A stretch of DNA of 63,700 nucleotides, from positions 1-63,700 of the forward strand of contig REEP01000045.1 of the NCBI GenBank assembly GCA_007695045.1. Reading direction: 5' to 3'. The translations under genes and the position numbers were made by a program. The stretch comes from Rhodospirillales bacterium. Its GTDB lineage: Bacteria > Pseudomonadota > Alphaproteobacteria > Rhodospirillales > Defluviicoccaceae. Positions 33,524 through 42,846 of the stretch are shown one piece after another (position 1 is the stretch's first letter; each line of letters begins with the position of its first letter). The notes beneath the pieces are model-generated. The model saw only the letters and a list, made by a program, of their open reading frames with translations, made no database searches and had not been told where the DNA came from.

Positions 33524-33949
33524 CTATCGATGCCAAAGGACAATAACCTGATGATCCCAAAAAAGCTCGATTTTCTTCAGTTGATTTCGATGACCATTCC
33601 TCTTTATCAGATAGACATAAGGTGTTGCGCCCAAATTATTTGTGGCGATCAAAAAGAATTGCCGGACCGAATTCTTGAGTGCCGTAACCACGTTCGCCCC
33701 AACCGCATTCCCCCTAACCGCAATCTGAAGCGGCCCCAAATGCTGCAAGAAGGAACCATAATTATTGCAGCACACCGCCCGCCCAGTCGCCACGTCATCT
33801 CTGCGGCGCCTCTCGTACAAGAGCGAAGCAACCACACGGTAGCTGACATCAACGTTGCGGAGAGCTGGAGGCGGTGAAATTTTCAACCACGCCAGGGCGA
33901 TGGGAGCCTTAGCCCGCTGCCAATGGGTCATTGGAGGCATGCGACTCAT
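33524..33949 (-). CDS. Uncertain low-GC hypothetical gene, possibly decayed HTH protein
   Basis: A 141-codon frame in an AT-richer patch. It starts at the ATG at 33949 with AAGGA upstream. The N-terminal segment (MTHWQRAKAPIALAWLK, LRNVDVSYRVVASLLYERRR) loosely recalls winged-helix proteins of plasmids and phages, which begin with a similar pattern, but the rest does not match anything I know. A decayed or frameshifted mobile-element gene is a reasonable alternative. It lies beside an IS5 fragment and a broken antitoxin gene, and its base composition differs from the chromosome. Confidence 0.35.
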   Translation of the reverse strand: MSRMPPMTHWQRAKAPIALAWLKISPPPALRNVDVSYRVVASLLYERRRRDDVATGRAVCCNNYGSFLQHLGPLQIAVRGNAVGANVVTALKNSVRQFFLIATNNLGATPYVYLIKRNGHRNQLKKIELFWDHQVIVLWHR

Positions 33950-34258
33950 TGATGCATCCTTCGTTCCAAATCTGCCTTGATGCTGCCCTGCCTTGTTCTC
34001 TAGTTTCAGTTTATGCCTCAAGTGAGCATTAGCCCACGGACTGGTCTATCAGCGCCAGCCTTCAGTTCACTCGGTCTCGCTCAGGCGGACGCGGCGGACA
34101 GTCTGAATTTGGCCAGTGTCCGTGATGCAGGCGAGGAAGTCCAGCCCCAGTCACCGCCGCGAGGCTTTGCTGCACGGGCCCTCGGTTGGGTTGCCGGCCA
34201 GGACGCGGTCGGCGTATGCAGAGGCTCCGTTCCAGACCGGAAGCTGCCTGCCTTGGCG

Positions 34259-34440
34259 TTCAAGCGTCACGCCGAGCGTCGTCATCATGTTCCCGAGCGG
34301 CGGAACCCGGTCGCGAACCAGGCGGAGTATGATGCGGCCTTGCGACAGCGGGGCAGCCTCACCGTCATCGTGCCGCCACGGGCTATCGCGGTTCCGAGCG
34401 CTTCGGCCGAGACGGTTCCCACACAGCAGGACCGTCACCT
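34259..34440 (+). pseudogene. IS5-family transposase fragment (N-terminal part)
   Basis: Translation in the + frame gives KRHAERRHHVPERRNPVANQ and AEYDAALRQRGSLTVIVPP, matching the start of IS5-type transposases (the consensus there is 'RRV-x-NW-x-EYDAALRQRGSLTVW'). The tryptophans expected after Asn and Val are missing and the remainder of the transposase, including the DDE catalytic part, is absent. It runs into the 3' end of the broken vapB on the opposite strand. I see no terminal inverted repeats. It is evidence of an old insertion and later deletion. Confidence 0.65.
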
Positions 34441-34448
34441 CCACACCA

Positions 34449-34708
34449 TCAGTGCGGCACGCCGAATTCGTCGTAGCCGATAATGTCGTCCGCGCTGCGA
34501 ATGTCGAAGTCGGGCAACGCGGCGCACTCCTCGCCCAACGCGTTCAGCCGCTTGGCCAGTCCCATGCGGTCAGGCGCGTGACGACGCCGCTCGCGATCGA
34601 GCCGTTCGGCGAGCGCCTTGCGCACGCTCCGATCAGCGTCTCAACCGTCAGCGCCGCCACCTCGCGAGCGAAGCGGTCCGTCTCCGGATCTTTCAGGCTG
34701 GCGGCCAT
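34449..34708 (-). pseudogene. vapB: Frameshifted VapB-type antitoxin
   Basis: The ATG at 34708 opens MAASLKDPETDRFAREVAAL, the classic N-terminus of Rv0623-type VapB antitoxins. A one-base deletion near 34625-34635 (just after ETLIG) throws it out of frame. In the +1-corrected frame it continues VRKALAERLDRERRR and ends LPDFDIRSADDIIGYDEFG-VPH with a stop at 34449. Intact family members are about 85 residues and lie directly upstream of vapC. Here no recognisable vapC follows; the IS5 fragment occupies that place. The pair was probably inactivated by insertion and decay. Confidence 0.75.
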
Positions 34709-34922
34709 CGCCACCTCTTGCTGGAACTACCAGCTAAATCTAGAACCCGAGGCGTTCACTGTCGCGAGGGCTGGAGGCGGACGGCGGGCGAGCATGGCCA
34801 TCGCCGGGGCATCGCCGGGTCCGGAGGGGGCGTCCGTCGCCAGCCGCACGGTGTTGCGGGTGAGGGTGGCGAGGTCGGAGCGGCGTGGGCGCCCCGGCCG
34901 ACCGCCCGTCTTGACCGGCGGG

Positions 34923-35099
34923 TCAACGCGGCCCGAACAGGAGCCACAGCACGAAACCCAGCAGCGGAAAGATCAGAATGATCACGACCCAGAAGACCTT
35001 GGCGCCGGTACTGGCGCCGCTGCCGACGGTCTTGACGATCGCGTAAACGTTCAACACCAGCAGCAGCAGGCCAAGCAGGCCGCCCACCTCGATACCCAT
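34923..35099 (-). CDS. Small PLDc_N-type membrane protein
   Basis: A 58-residue protein with two transmembrane helices (about 5-22, GLLGLLLLVLNVYAIVKTV, and about 34-55, KVFWVVIILIFPLLGFVLWL). It ends LLFGPR. The pattern 'KVFWVVIILIFPLLGFVLW...FG' is that of the PLDc_N domain found at the N-terminus of cardiolipin synthases and, as here, in stand-alone tiny membrane proteins of unknown function. GGAGGG is well placed before the ATG at 35099. Confidence 0.85.
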   Translation of the reverse strand: MGIEVGGLLGLLLLVLNVYAIVKTVGSGASTGAKVFWVVIILIFPLLGFVLWLLFGPR

Positions 35100-35250
35100 A
35101 GCGGAACCCTCCTGATGCGTGACGGGCGCGGCCCGTGACGGCGGTGCGGCCCGGGGGTGGCGCTTGACGCACGCCCGGCCGGGACTTTAGGTCTGTCCGT
35201 GAGCGCAGGAAAGCGCAGACTGGGTTTCCCGTGAAAGGCGAACGGCGTGG

Positions 35251-36318
35251 GTGCTTGTGGCTGAGGTGTTAAGGCGATGCCTGTCGGCACCCCCTGTCCG
35301 CCGGTTGGCGCGGGGCGTGGCCGGGGGCTTTTTCGTCATGGCGGTGCTGGCCGGCCTGCCGGCCTGCGGCGACACATTGCTGGACCTGTTCCGGGCGGAA
35401 AAGCCGCCCGGGGCCCTCCTCAAGGAGACGCCACCGGAGATCCAGGCGACCCCGGTACCGCTGAACATGGCCTCCCCCGAGGTCGTTGAGGTGGGGCAGC
35501 TCCGCTATCGCGGCGGATTATCGCTGACGTCGGAGGATCGACGGTTCGGCGGCCTGTCCGGGCTTACGATCGACCCGGAGGGCCGGGACTTCATCGCGGT
35601 TTCCGACGCGGGCTACTGGATCTCGGGCGGTCTCGTTCATGATGACGCCGGTGACCTCGTCGGGGTCATCGACGTACGCATCGAGCCGATGCGGGATGTG
35701 GACGGCCGCTACCTGCGCTGGTCACATTACCGGGACGCTGAATCCGTCACCCGAACGCCCGACGGATCCCTGGTCGTCGCGTTCGAGCAGCAGCACCGGC
35801 TGTGGTCCTATGCGGACGTGGGAACAACACCGACAGCGTTGGCCTCGCCGCCCGGGCTGGATGCGGCGCCCAGCAACGAAGGGATCGAAGCGCTGGCCAC
35901 CCTCCCCGACGGGCGGCTTCTGGCCCTCACGGAGGGATTGTTCCTCGAATCGGGCCTGCTCAGGGGCTGGGTGGAGGATGGCGCCGGCGGCTGGCATGCG
36001 CTGTCATACGGGACCGGCGGGGGGTTTCGCCCGACCGGGGCGACCGTCCTCCCCGATGGGGATGTCCTGGTTCTGGAACGCCGCTTCCCGCCCGTGGGTG
36101 CCCGTTTCCGCCGGTTCCCGGCCAGCGAGGCTGTTGCCGGTGCGACCATCCGGCCTCGGGAGATCGCCCGCCTGGAAGGCGCCCTCACGGTGGACAACAT
36201 GGAAGGGATCAGTGCCCGGCTGACGCCCGACGGCCGAACCCTGGTGTACGTGGTGTCGGACGACAACTTCCGGCCGATCCAGCGCACGCTGTTGATGCTG
36301 TTCGAGGTGCTTGAATAA
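35251..36318 (+). CDS. Exported phytase-like esterase (esterase-like activity of phytase family)
   Basis: 355 residues with an N-terminal hydrophobic export segment (VAGGFFVMAVLAGLPACGD); the Cys in LPAC may be a lipobox, though the Pro is unusual. The body is the phytase-like beta-propeller: FGGLSGLTIDPEGRDFIAVS, RYLRWSHYRDAESVTRTPDG, NEGIEALATLPDGRLLALTE, VLERRFPPVGARFRR and NMEGISARLTPDGRTLVYVV. Members are periplasmic or surface proteins with reported esterase-like activity; the substrate is unknown. The start is a GTG at 35251; later starts are possible. It lies 44 nt upstream of the ABC transporter gene, so the two may be co-transcribed. Confidence 0.82.
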   Translation: MLVAEVLRRCLSAPPVRRLARGVAGGFFVMAVLAGLPACGDTLLDLFRAEKPPGALLKETPPEIQATPVPLNMASPEVVEVGQLRYRGGLSLTSEDRRFGGLSGLTIDPEGRDFIAVSDAGYWISGGLVHDDAGDLVGVIDVRIEPMRDVDGRYLRWSHYRDAESVTRTPDGSLVVAFEQQHRLWSYADVGTTPTALASPPGLDAAPSNEGIEALATLPDGRLLALTEGLFLESGLLRGWVEDGAGGWHALSYGTGGGFRPTGATVLPDGDVLVLERRFPPVGARFRRFPASEAVAGATIRPREIARLEGALTVDNMEGISARLTPDGRTLVYVVSDDNFRPIQRTLLMLFEVLE

Positions 36319-36362
36319 TCCGGCAAGTGCGCTGCTGAGACGGCGCACCTATATCTCGGGCC

Positions 36363-38228
36363 ATGCGTCCCGCCACCTCTGCCGACTCCGGATCCCGGCC
36401 GCCGCGCAAGCGCACCGACCTCCAGACGATCCGCACGCTGCTGCCGTTCCTATGGCCGGCAGACGCGCTGGAATTGCGTGTCAGGGTGGTTATCGCTGTC
36501 GCGTTCCTGATGGCGGCCAAGGTGGCCAATGTCGCTGTCCCGTTGTTTTACAAGGAGGCGGTCGATGCCCTGACCGGCGAGGGGTCTGCCTTGGTGGCGG
36601 TGCCACTGTTCATGCTGATCGCCTATGCCGTGGGAAGGGTTCTCGCCCAGGCGTTCGGTGAACTCCGCGATGCGGTGTTCGCCAAGGTGGCACAGCGGGC
36701 GATCCGCCAAGCGGCGCTGGCCACCTTCCGCCATCTGCATCGGCTGAGCCTCCGCTTCCATCTGGACCGGCGCACCGGCCAGATCAGCCGGGCCATCGAG
36801 CGCGGCACCGATGGCATCGAGTTCCTTTTGAACTTCATGCTGTTCAACGTGGTGCCGACGCTGTTCGAGGTGCTGCTGGTGTGCGGCATTCTGTGGGCCC
36901 TGTTCGGCCCGTGGTATGCCTTCGTGACCTTCATCTGCATCGCCGGCTATGTCGCGTGGACGCTCGCCGTCACCGAGTGGCGGATCAAATTCCGCCGGGC
37001 GATGAACGAATCCGACAACGCGGCCCACACCAAGGCCATCGACAGCCTGCTCAACTTCGAGACCGTGAAGTACTTCGGGAACGAAGGTCACGAGGCCAGA
37101 CGGTTCGACACCGCCCTTGCGGCCTATGAGACCGCCGCCATCCGCAGCAAGGTATCCTTGAGCCTGTTGAACATCGGCCAGGGGGTGATCGTCGCCATCG
37201 GCCTCGTCGTGCTCATGGTGATGGCGGCACGGGGGGTGGTTGCGGGAACCATGACCGTTGGCGACTTCGTGCTCGTCAACTCTTACCTGATCCAGCTGTT
37301 CCTGCCGCTCAATTTCCTCGGTTTCGTCTATCGGGAGATCAAGCGCTCGCTGATCGACATGGAGCACATGTTCGGTCTGCTCGATGAAACCGCGGAGGTC
37401 GAGGACCGCCGTGACGCGCCGGCACTGCGCCCCAGCGCCGGGGACGTGGTGTTCGACCGGGTCAGCTTCGCCTATGACCGCCGCCGAACGGTTCTGGACA
37501 GTGTCTCCTTCACCGTGTCACCGGGCCGGACACTGGCCATCGTCGGTCCCAGCGGGGCCGGCAAGTCGACCATTTCCCGGCTGCTGTACCGGTTCTACGA
37601 CCCGTCGGAAGGCGCCATCCGGATCGACGGCCAGGACATCCGCGACGTCACCCAGGCCAGTCTGCGCGCCGCCATCGGGATCGTGCCCCAGGACACGGTG
37701 CTGTTCAACGATACGATTCTGTACAACATCGCCTACGGCCGGCCCGACGCCTCGCACGGCGAGATCGAACGGGCGGCACAGCTGGCGCGCATCCATGATT
37801 TCATCGCGACCCTGCCCGACGGCTACGACACCGTGGTGGGCGAACGCGGTCTCAAACTCTCCGGCGGCGAGAAGCAGCGCGTGGCCATCGCCCGGACGAT
37901 CCTGAAGGATCCCGCCATCCTTGTGTTCGATGAGGCCACATCGGCGCTCGACACGCACACCGAGAAGGAGATCCAGGGGTCGCTCAGGGAGGTCTCCGCC
38001 GGCCGCACCACCCTGGTGATCGCGCACCGGCTTTCCACGGTGGTGGAGGCGGATGAGATCATCGTGCTGGACCAGGGGCGAATCGTCGAGCGCGGTCGAC
38101 ACGCCCAGCTGCTTGCCGCGGCCGGGCGCTATGCCGACATGTGGCAGCGGCAGCAGGCCGCAGCCGAGGCGGAGGAAATTCTCGAACATGCGGCGAGCCC
38201 ATCCCGGGGCTCCGCAGCGGCAGAATGA
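36363..38228 (+). CDS. Atm1-type ABC exporter (heavy-metal/glutathione-conjugate)
   Basis: A half-transporter with six N-terminal transmembrane helices and a C-terminal ATPase, 621 residues. Family hallmarks are LLNFETVKYFGNEGHEARRF and IDMEHMFGLLDE, as in ABCB7/Atm1 proteins that export glutathione-linked metal or persulfide species. The ATPase has Walker A GPSGAGKST (about 395-403), signature LSGGEKQ (about 499) and Walker B ILVFDEATS. The start at 36363 gives a short charged leader. Function in Fe-S/heavy-metal homeostasis is inferred from the family. Confidence 0.93.
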   Translation: MRPATSADSGSRPPRKRTDLQTIRTLLPFLWPADALELRVRVVIAVAFLMAAKVANVAVPLFYKEAVDALTGEGSALVAVPLFMLIAYAVGRVLAQAFGELRDAVFAKVAQRAIRQAALATFRHLHRLSLRFHLDRRTGQISRAIERGTDGIEFLLNFMLFNVVPTLFEVLLVCGILWALFGPWYAFVTFICIAGYVAWTLAVTEWRIKFRRAMNESDNAAHTKAIDSLLNFETVKYFGNEGHEARRFDTALAAYETAAIRSKVSLSLLNIGQGVIVAIGLVVLMVMAARGVVAGTMTVGDFVLVNSYLIQLFLPLNFLGFVYREIKRSLIDMEHMFGLLDETAEVEDRRDAPALRPSAGDVVFDRVSFAYDRRRTVLDSVSFTVSPGRTLAIVGPSGAGKSTISRLLYRFYDPSEGAIRIDGQDIRDVTQASLRAAIGIVPQDTVLFNDTILYNIAYGRPDASHGEIERAAQLARIHDFIATLPDGYDTVVGERGLKLSGGEKQRVAIARTILKDPAILVFDEATSALDTHTEKEIQGSLREVSAGRTTLVIAHRLSTVVEADEIIVLDQGRIVERGRHAQLLAAAGRYADMWQRQQAAAEAEEILEHAASPSRGSAAAE

Positions 38229-38374
38229 GCAGGAAGCGGCTCGACGTCTGGAAAATGGTGCCACCGGGTTTCAACCGCCTTCTCAAGGGCCGCCCGCAAT
38301 GGTAGGCTCGTGCTGGTTTTTTTAGAGAACTTGGCCACGTTCAGACGACTTTGGATTCAGGGGACCGACCACCC

Positions 38375-38929
38375 ATGCGAGGTATCATGACCGGACAGCG
38401 CCTCCTCGATCTGCGGCAGGCTCATGAGCACCATCTCCAGGGACGGGCGCCGCATCTGTTGGCGCGACGAGGGTTTCTGGCCAGCGGCCTGGCCGCAGCC
38501 GGTCTCGCCGCCACCATCGGCAACGCCAAGGCCTTCCAGGTGATGGAGATTGCCAATCCGTTCCCCAAGGTGCCGGAACGGGACGGCGTCCTGCCGTGGC
38601 GGATGCTGGCTCAGGTGGAAGGCGACGGCTGGATCGAGCCGTTCCGGTTCGCGCCGGAGATCAAGGCGCTCAACGGGACCGAGGTGACCGTCGATGGCTA
38701 CATGCTGGCGTACGACGATGCGCCCAAGCAGCGGGAATTCCTGCTGACCGCCTACCAGGCGCACTGCCCCTTCTGCATGCCTGGCGGCATGACGTCGATG
38801 ATCGACGTCTCCATGGATTTGCCGGTTGCGGTGAGCGAAGGCATCGTGACCGTGCGTGGTCCGCTCACCGTCATCGAGGACGAGGGCTATGGCCTTCTCT
38901 ATGCCATCGCCAACGCGGCCCCGGTCTGA
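38375..38929 (+). CDS. DUF3299 exported protein with Tat-like signal
   Basis: 184 residues. A twin-arginine motif RRGFLA (31-36) is followed by a hydrophobic stretch (SGLAAAGLAATIGNAKA), predicting Tat export. The mature part carries the DUF3299 features FRFAPEIKALNGTEVTVDGY-M and the cysteine pair HCPFCMPGG (Cys131, Cys134), resembling a metal or redox site. The function is unknown; the family is often found near transporters and metal-homeostasis genes. The ATG at 38375 is favoured by AGGGGA 10 nt upstream; the ATG at 38387 would shorten the n-region. Confidence 0.82.
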   Translation: MRGIMTGQRLLDLRQAHEHHLQGRAPHLLARRGFLASGLAAAGLAATIGNAKAFQVMEIANPFPKVPERDGVLPWRMLAQVEGDGWIEPFRFAPEIKALNGTEVTVDGYMLAYDDAPKQREFLLTAYQAHCPFCMPGGMTSMIDVSMDLPVAVSEGIVTVRGPLTVIEDEGYGLLYAIANAAPV

Positions 38930-39014
38930 CGCGGCCCCGGTCTGACGCGGGCCCGGCCTCAGTCGATTCCGGTCTGACGTGGGCCCGGCCTCAGTCGATA
39001 CCGGCCTGACGTGG
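38923..39014. repeat. 32-bp tandem repeat beginning at a stop codon
   Basis: The unit GGTCTGACGYGGGCCCGGCC-TCAGTCGATWCC occurs twice in full (38939-38970, 38971-39002) with partial copies at 38923 and 39003. The TGA in the first partial copy is the stop codon of the DUF3299 gene. There are too few copies and no spacers, so it is not a CRISPR array. Confidence 0.85.
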
Positions 39015-39104
39015 CCTTGGCAGGCCGGCCTGAGGTCCGGTTTGCCTGCGCGCTGGCCCGGACCGGCGGGCGGACGGCATACCCGCTTCCCAGGCCCGTG
39101 ACGC

Positions 39105-42100
39105 CTACAGCGAGAATTCGCCTTGCCGGGCATCGGCCAAGCCATGGGGGCGGGGCGCGGGCGAGTCGAAGGTTCCGGCTGACTGCAGGAATGCGGCACT
39201 CAGCAGCGGGCTCTCGCAAATCCGGGACAACAGGTCCGCCTGCCGCGGTTCCAGGGCGACCAGCCGGCCAAGCACGTTCAGGACGTTCAGCAGTTCGGTG
39301 GTGTACTCGGCGAGCCAGTGGTCCGGCTGCACCGTGTCCAGCGGCGACGGCGGGCGGCGATCGCCGATGATGGGGCGGCTGCGGTCCCGGCGACGGTAGC
39401 TGAACCACTGCACCAGCACCGGTTTGCCGGAAACCTGGTACGCCCACACGGCCTTGGGCACGTTGTCGATAAACCCTTCCCCGATGATCAGCCGCTGCCT
39501 CGCGGCGTCGTAGTCGACGGCATTGGGCATCCGGTCGGGATCCGACGGGATGGCCCCGTCGCGCGGAATGGTCGGCCCCTGGCCGGGGGGTAGGCGCGGC
39601 GACCCCGCCGGCCGGCCGGCTTCCGGGTCGGCGAATCGCTCGCCGAAACAGTGCAGCCAGACAACCTCCCGGCCGAGATCGACCGCCGCCCGGAACAGCG
39701 CCGGGTCCGCGGTCAAGGGGATGCGCAATCCCGGCTGCACCAGGTCCTGGCGGAAGCGCGCGGTGTAGGCGGGATTCGCCGCCACCGCGGCGATGTAGGC
39801 CAGCACGTCCCGCGCCGTCACCGGCAGGCGGTAAACCGACTCGAGGACGGCCATCAGCGCCGGCTTCACGTTGGGGCGGGTCGCTTCCCGGTCGGCCCAG
39901 AGCGGGAATACGCGGCCGCCTCTGCCATGATAGTGGTGAGAATCGGGCACGAGAGCAGTGCAGACAAGTGCCGGACCGCTGGTCGGCGTGCGATCATGTG
40001 GCGCAGTTAAGTAAATCTGCTGATTTGATCCAATTTTCCATAGTCGTGGCCGGGCAGATAAAAGTAGACGGTTGTCTGGTAAAATCCACTGGCGGTCGAA
40101 TGACCGAAACCCGTATCGCGTCGGCGCGACGGCTCCAGCCTTGTCATTTGCCACCGTCACCGGCCGGCTCTCGTGCCCGAACAGGCCCTCGGCAACCACT
40201 TTGTTGGTGTGGCGGTCGGCGGGCTTGCCCCCGCGCAAGGTGGGGTGAAAAAGGACCTCCTTCCGGTCGGGATCGCGTTCCCGCACGAGTCGCTTCCAGC
40301 GCTCCCGCAAGGACTGCGCGTCGGGCGCGATGACCCACGTGCGCCCGGCCAGCACGCCGGGGCTGCTCAGGGAAAACAGGTCGCACAGGTCCGGATAGTC
40401 CGCCCAGGCGCCGGTCGCCGATGGGTAGAACGAGGCGCGCGGTTGCGCCGGACAGTCGGCCCAGGCGGCATCGTCCAGGCGCACCGCGGCCAGCGCCTTG
40501 AACTTGTCCTGACGATGCCCGGCCGGCAGGGCTCGGTAGCGCACGCGGGCGGGTTCCGGCGATCCGGCATCGGTCCGGCGGAGCGCGAGGACGATGCACA
40601 CCGGCTGCTGCACGCCCTCGAACACCCGGCTGGATACCGCCGGCTGATGCCCCTCCGGAGAGCAGTCGATCACCCAGATGACGTCGGCCTCGGCGCGCAG
40701 CTCGGCCCGCATCTTCTGAAAGCCGGGGCCGTTGAGGAATCCGGCCACGGTGATGAAACAGACGATGCCCTTGCGCTCGCGTGGCCGGCCGGTGCCGGGA
40801 TCCCAGTCGCCGTCGCCGAACACCTTCCAGGTCGCCCACCGCCAGAAATAGACATAGAGGTTGCGCAGGTGCTTGGCGTGCGCGCCGACCCCCCATTCGG
40901 CCGGCGGCAGCCAATGCTTCAACGGCGCCGGCAGGTTACCGCTGCCGGCTTCGACCCAGCCGCCGAGGCCCTTGGCTTTCTCCTTGTAGGGCGGGTTGCC
41001 GATCACCACCGTGATCGGCTCATGCCGCTTGATGGCGTTGGCTTGGCGGCGGGACTCCGCCAACGGTTCCAGCAGTTGCGGGATCCATTCCTGCTCGATC
41101 TTGGGATTGCCGAGGGTATCGGTGACGAACAGCCTGAGCGGCGGCACCGGCGCGGCGGGCCGGTGGCCGGTGAGTTCGTGAATTTCCGCCAGCAGCCGCA
41201 CCTGTGCCACGGCGAACGGACCGAACTGGATCTCGAAGCCGATCAGGCGCGCAATGGCGGCCTCGATCGCACCCGGCACCGCCCCCGGCCCCTGATCCGC
41301 TTCGACGGTTTCGGCAATGCGCCGGAGAATGCCCAAGAGGAACGTGCCGGTCCCCATCGCCGGATCGGCGACGGTCACGTCCGGCGCCGCCAGACCCTGC
41401 ACCAGGCCGAACTGCGCCGGCGCGCGCAAGGCATCATCGACCAGCCGCACCATCGCCTGCACCACCTCGGGCGGCGTGTAGTACGATCCGGTCTTCTTCC
41501 TGAGGGCATTGTCATAGACGGTCAGGAACGCTTCGTAGAAGTACAGCCATGCCTCGGGTTCGCCCTTGCTGATCGCCGGCCAGTGAACGGCGTCCAGAAC
41601 CCGGGTCAGGGTCGCCAGCGAGGTCTTCAGCGTTGCCTCGTTCTCGGCATCGTCGGTCAGCAGCCGGAGCGCGGTACCGATCAGGGTATTGGTCTGGCGC
41701 AGGTCCCGAGCCACCCGGTCGAGCCCGCCCAGCAACGGAATGTCGCGGGCGCGGGCCATCAGGAGGCCGAATGTGACCGCCTGGGCGTAGCCGTCGGCAA
41801 AGGCCTCGTCGGTGGCGTTGGGAAACAGCAGCCGCCGCCAGTCCCGGGCCAGATTGGTGAGCGGGTCGGAACCCAGCGCCAGCTGCTCGGTCACTTCCTC
41901 CCGCAGAAGGCGGCAGAGCCGCGCCGTCGTCTCGGCGAGTTGCGCCGCGGAGCGAGGCGGGATCGGCTGCCACTGGAAGAAATCGGTGAAGAGCGTGAGC
42001 AGCGCGGGCGGTGCGGTGACGCTGCCGCCCGCCGTGGTGATATCGCCGTCAAGCGCGACTACCCGGCCTGCCAGTGTGCCGTCACACCACAGGCTGAAGG

Positions 42101-42473
42101 CATTGCCGTCGGTGTAGATCAGGTTCGGCAGGCTCCGCAGCTTGTCCCACTGCTCCTGGTCGTGGCGATCGTGGAAGCGCCTGGGGTCGGCACCCTTGCC
42201 GGGAGCCTTGATTTCGATGAAGCCGATCAGCGCCCGGTTCACGCTCACAGCATAATCCGGCCGGGTCTTGAGGTCGGCCAGCGACGATTCGCCCACCAGC
42301 ACCACCGAGTCCGTGGGCAGACCGATCAGATCGGCGAGGTCGGCAACCAGGGCCTCGATGGGTGCGCGGAGCTGATCTTCCGGCGCGCCGGCCGCCGCCG
42401 GGCTGCTCAGCTTCGTCCGGGCGGTGGCGGCGAATGCTGCAACCACGGTGGCGAGGCCCTCGGCGACGGTCAT
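39105..42473 (-). CDS. Type ISP-like single-chain restriction-modification enzyme
   Basis: A 1122-residue fusion. N-terminal PD-(D/E)xK-type nuclease signs: RPDYAVSVNRALIGFIEIKA with Asp73, Glu87 and Lys89. The N6-adenine methyltransferase domain has motif I VADPAMGTGTF (about 367-377) and motif IV NPPY (about 492-495). The C-terminal type ISP specificity region has FDRQWILPDNRLL, APHDRTPTSGPALV and DSHHYHGRGGRVFPLW. I see no helicase motifs between nuclease and methyltransferase, unlike LlaGI-type ISP enzymes. The same polypeptide would cut unmodified and methylate self DNA as phage defence. The start at 42473 gives MTVAEGLATV. It stands alone. Confidence 0.88.
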   Translation of the reverse strand: MTVAEGLATVVAAFAATARTKLSSPAAAGAPEDQLRAPIEALVADLADLIGLPTDSVVLVGESSLADLKTRPDYAVSVNRALIGFIEIKAPGKGADPRRFHDRHDQEQWDKLRSLPNLIYTDGNAFSLWCDGTLAGRVVALDGDITTAGGSVTAPPALLTLFTDFFQWQPIPPRSAAQLAETTARLCRLLREEVTEQLALGSDPLTNLARDWRRLLFPNATDEAFADGYAQAVTFGLLMARARDIPLLGGLDRVARDLRQTNTLIGTALRLLTDDAENEATLKTSLATLTRVLDAVHWPAISKGEPEAWLYFYEAFLTVYDNALRKKTGSYYTPPEVVQAMVRLVDDALRAPAQFGLVQGLAAPDVTVADPAMGTGTFLLGILRRIAETVEADQGPGAVPGAIEAAIARLIGFEIQFGPFAVAQVRLLAEIHELTGHRPAAPVPPLRLFVTDTLGNPKIEQEWIPQLLEPLAESRRQANAIKRHEPITVVIGNPPYKEKAKGLGGWVEAGSGNLPAPLKHWLPPAEWGVGAHAKHLRNLYVYFWRWATWKVFGDGDWDPGTGRPRERKGIVCFITVAGFLNGPGFQKMRAELRAEADVIWVIDCSPEGHQPAVSSRVFEGVQQPVCIVLALRRTDAGSPEPARVRYRALPAGHRQDKFKALAAVRLDDAAWADCPAQPRASFYPSATGAWADYPDLCDLFSLSSPGVLAGRTWVIAPDAQSLRERWKRLVRERDPDRKEVLFHPTLRGGKPADRHTNKVVAEGLFGHESRPVTVANDKAGAVAPTRYGFRSFDRQWILPDNRLLLSARPRLWKIGSNQQIYLTAPHDRTPTSGPALVCTALVPDSHHYHGRGGRVFPLWADREATRPNVKPALMAVLESVYRLPVTARDVLAYIAAVAANPAYTARFRQDLVQPGLRIPLTADPALFRAAVDLGREVVWLHCFGERFADPEAGRPAGSPRLPPGQGPTIPRDGAIPSDPDRMPNAVDYDAARQRLIIGEGFIDNVPKAVWAYQVSGKPVLVQWFSYRRRDRSRPIIGDRRPPSPLDTVQPDHWLAEYTTELLNVLNVLGRLVALEPRQADLLSRICESPLLSAAFLQSAGTFDSPAPRPHGLADARQGEFSL

Positions 42474-42846
42474 GGCTGGCCCTTCATCCGATGATCGCAG
42501 CACTCGATCCGGTTATGGCTGCTGACAGGTTGCCGGCGTCGGCGCCGTGGCAGCGTTTGCCCCCGTCAGGGACGAATGCCGACATCGGACCGCTCCACAA
42601 CTGTTCCCGGGCGGGTTGTGGTTGTCAAGGAAGGGACGGGCAGGGCCAAGATACCAGTCGATGCCCGATGACCGCTCCCGGGGGTCCGCGTTCCGGGATC
42701 CCGATTGCGGCCGCTGACCCGAGATGCCGGTTGGCAACGGGAGCCGTGGGCTCTAGCCTTGCGAGCGTGTGCGTTTTGGCGGCCGAGCGTTATGCGGCCG
42801 GCATCCGTTCGAAAGGGAACCCCGTGCGACCGAAATCAAGAGCGCA
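42474..42846. other. Divergent intergenic region between the R-M gene and ispDF
   Basis: 373 bp holding both promoters in principle. The upstream continuation of the ispDF frame (from 42769) has no homology. I see no clear promoter hexamers or hairpins. Confidence 0.35.

Noticed and set aside
34041-34448. vapC toxin downstream of vapB
   Set aside because: The expected N-terminal MIVIDTSA-like sequence and catalytic acidic residues are absent in all minus-strand frames; only the IS5 fragment is recognisable there.
38923-39014. Possible CRISPR array
   Set aside because: Only two full repeat units, directly abutting, without spacers.
40173-42494. 773-codon + strand frame over the restriction-modification gene
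   Set aside because: Antisense shadow; the minus-strand product has clear methyltransferase and ISP motifs.
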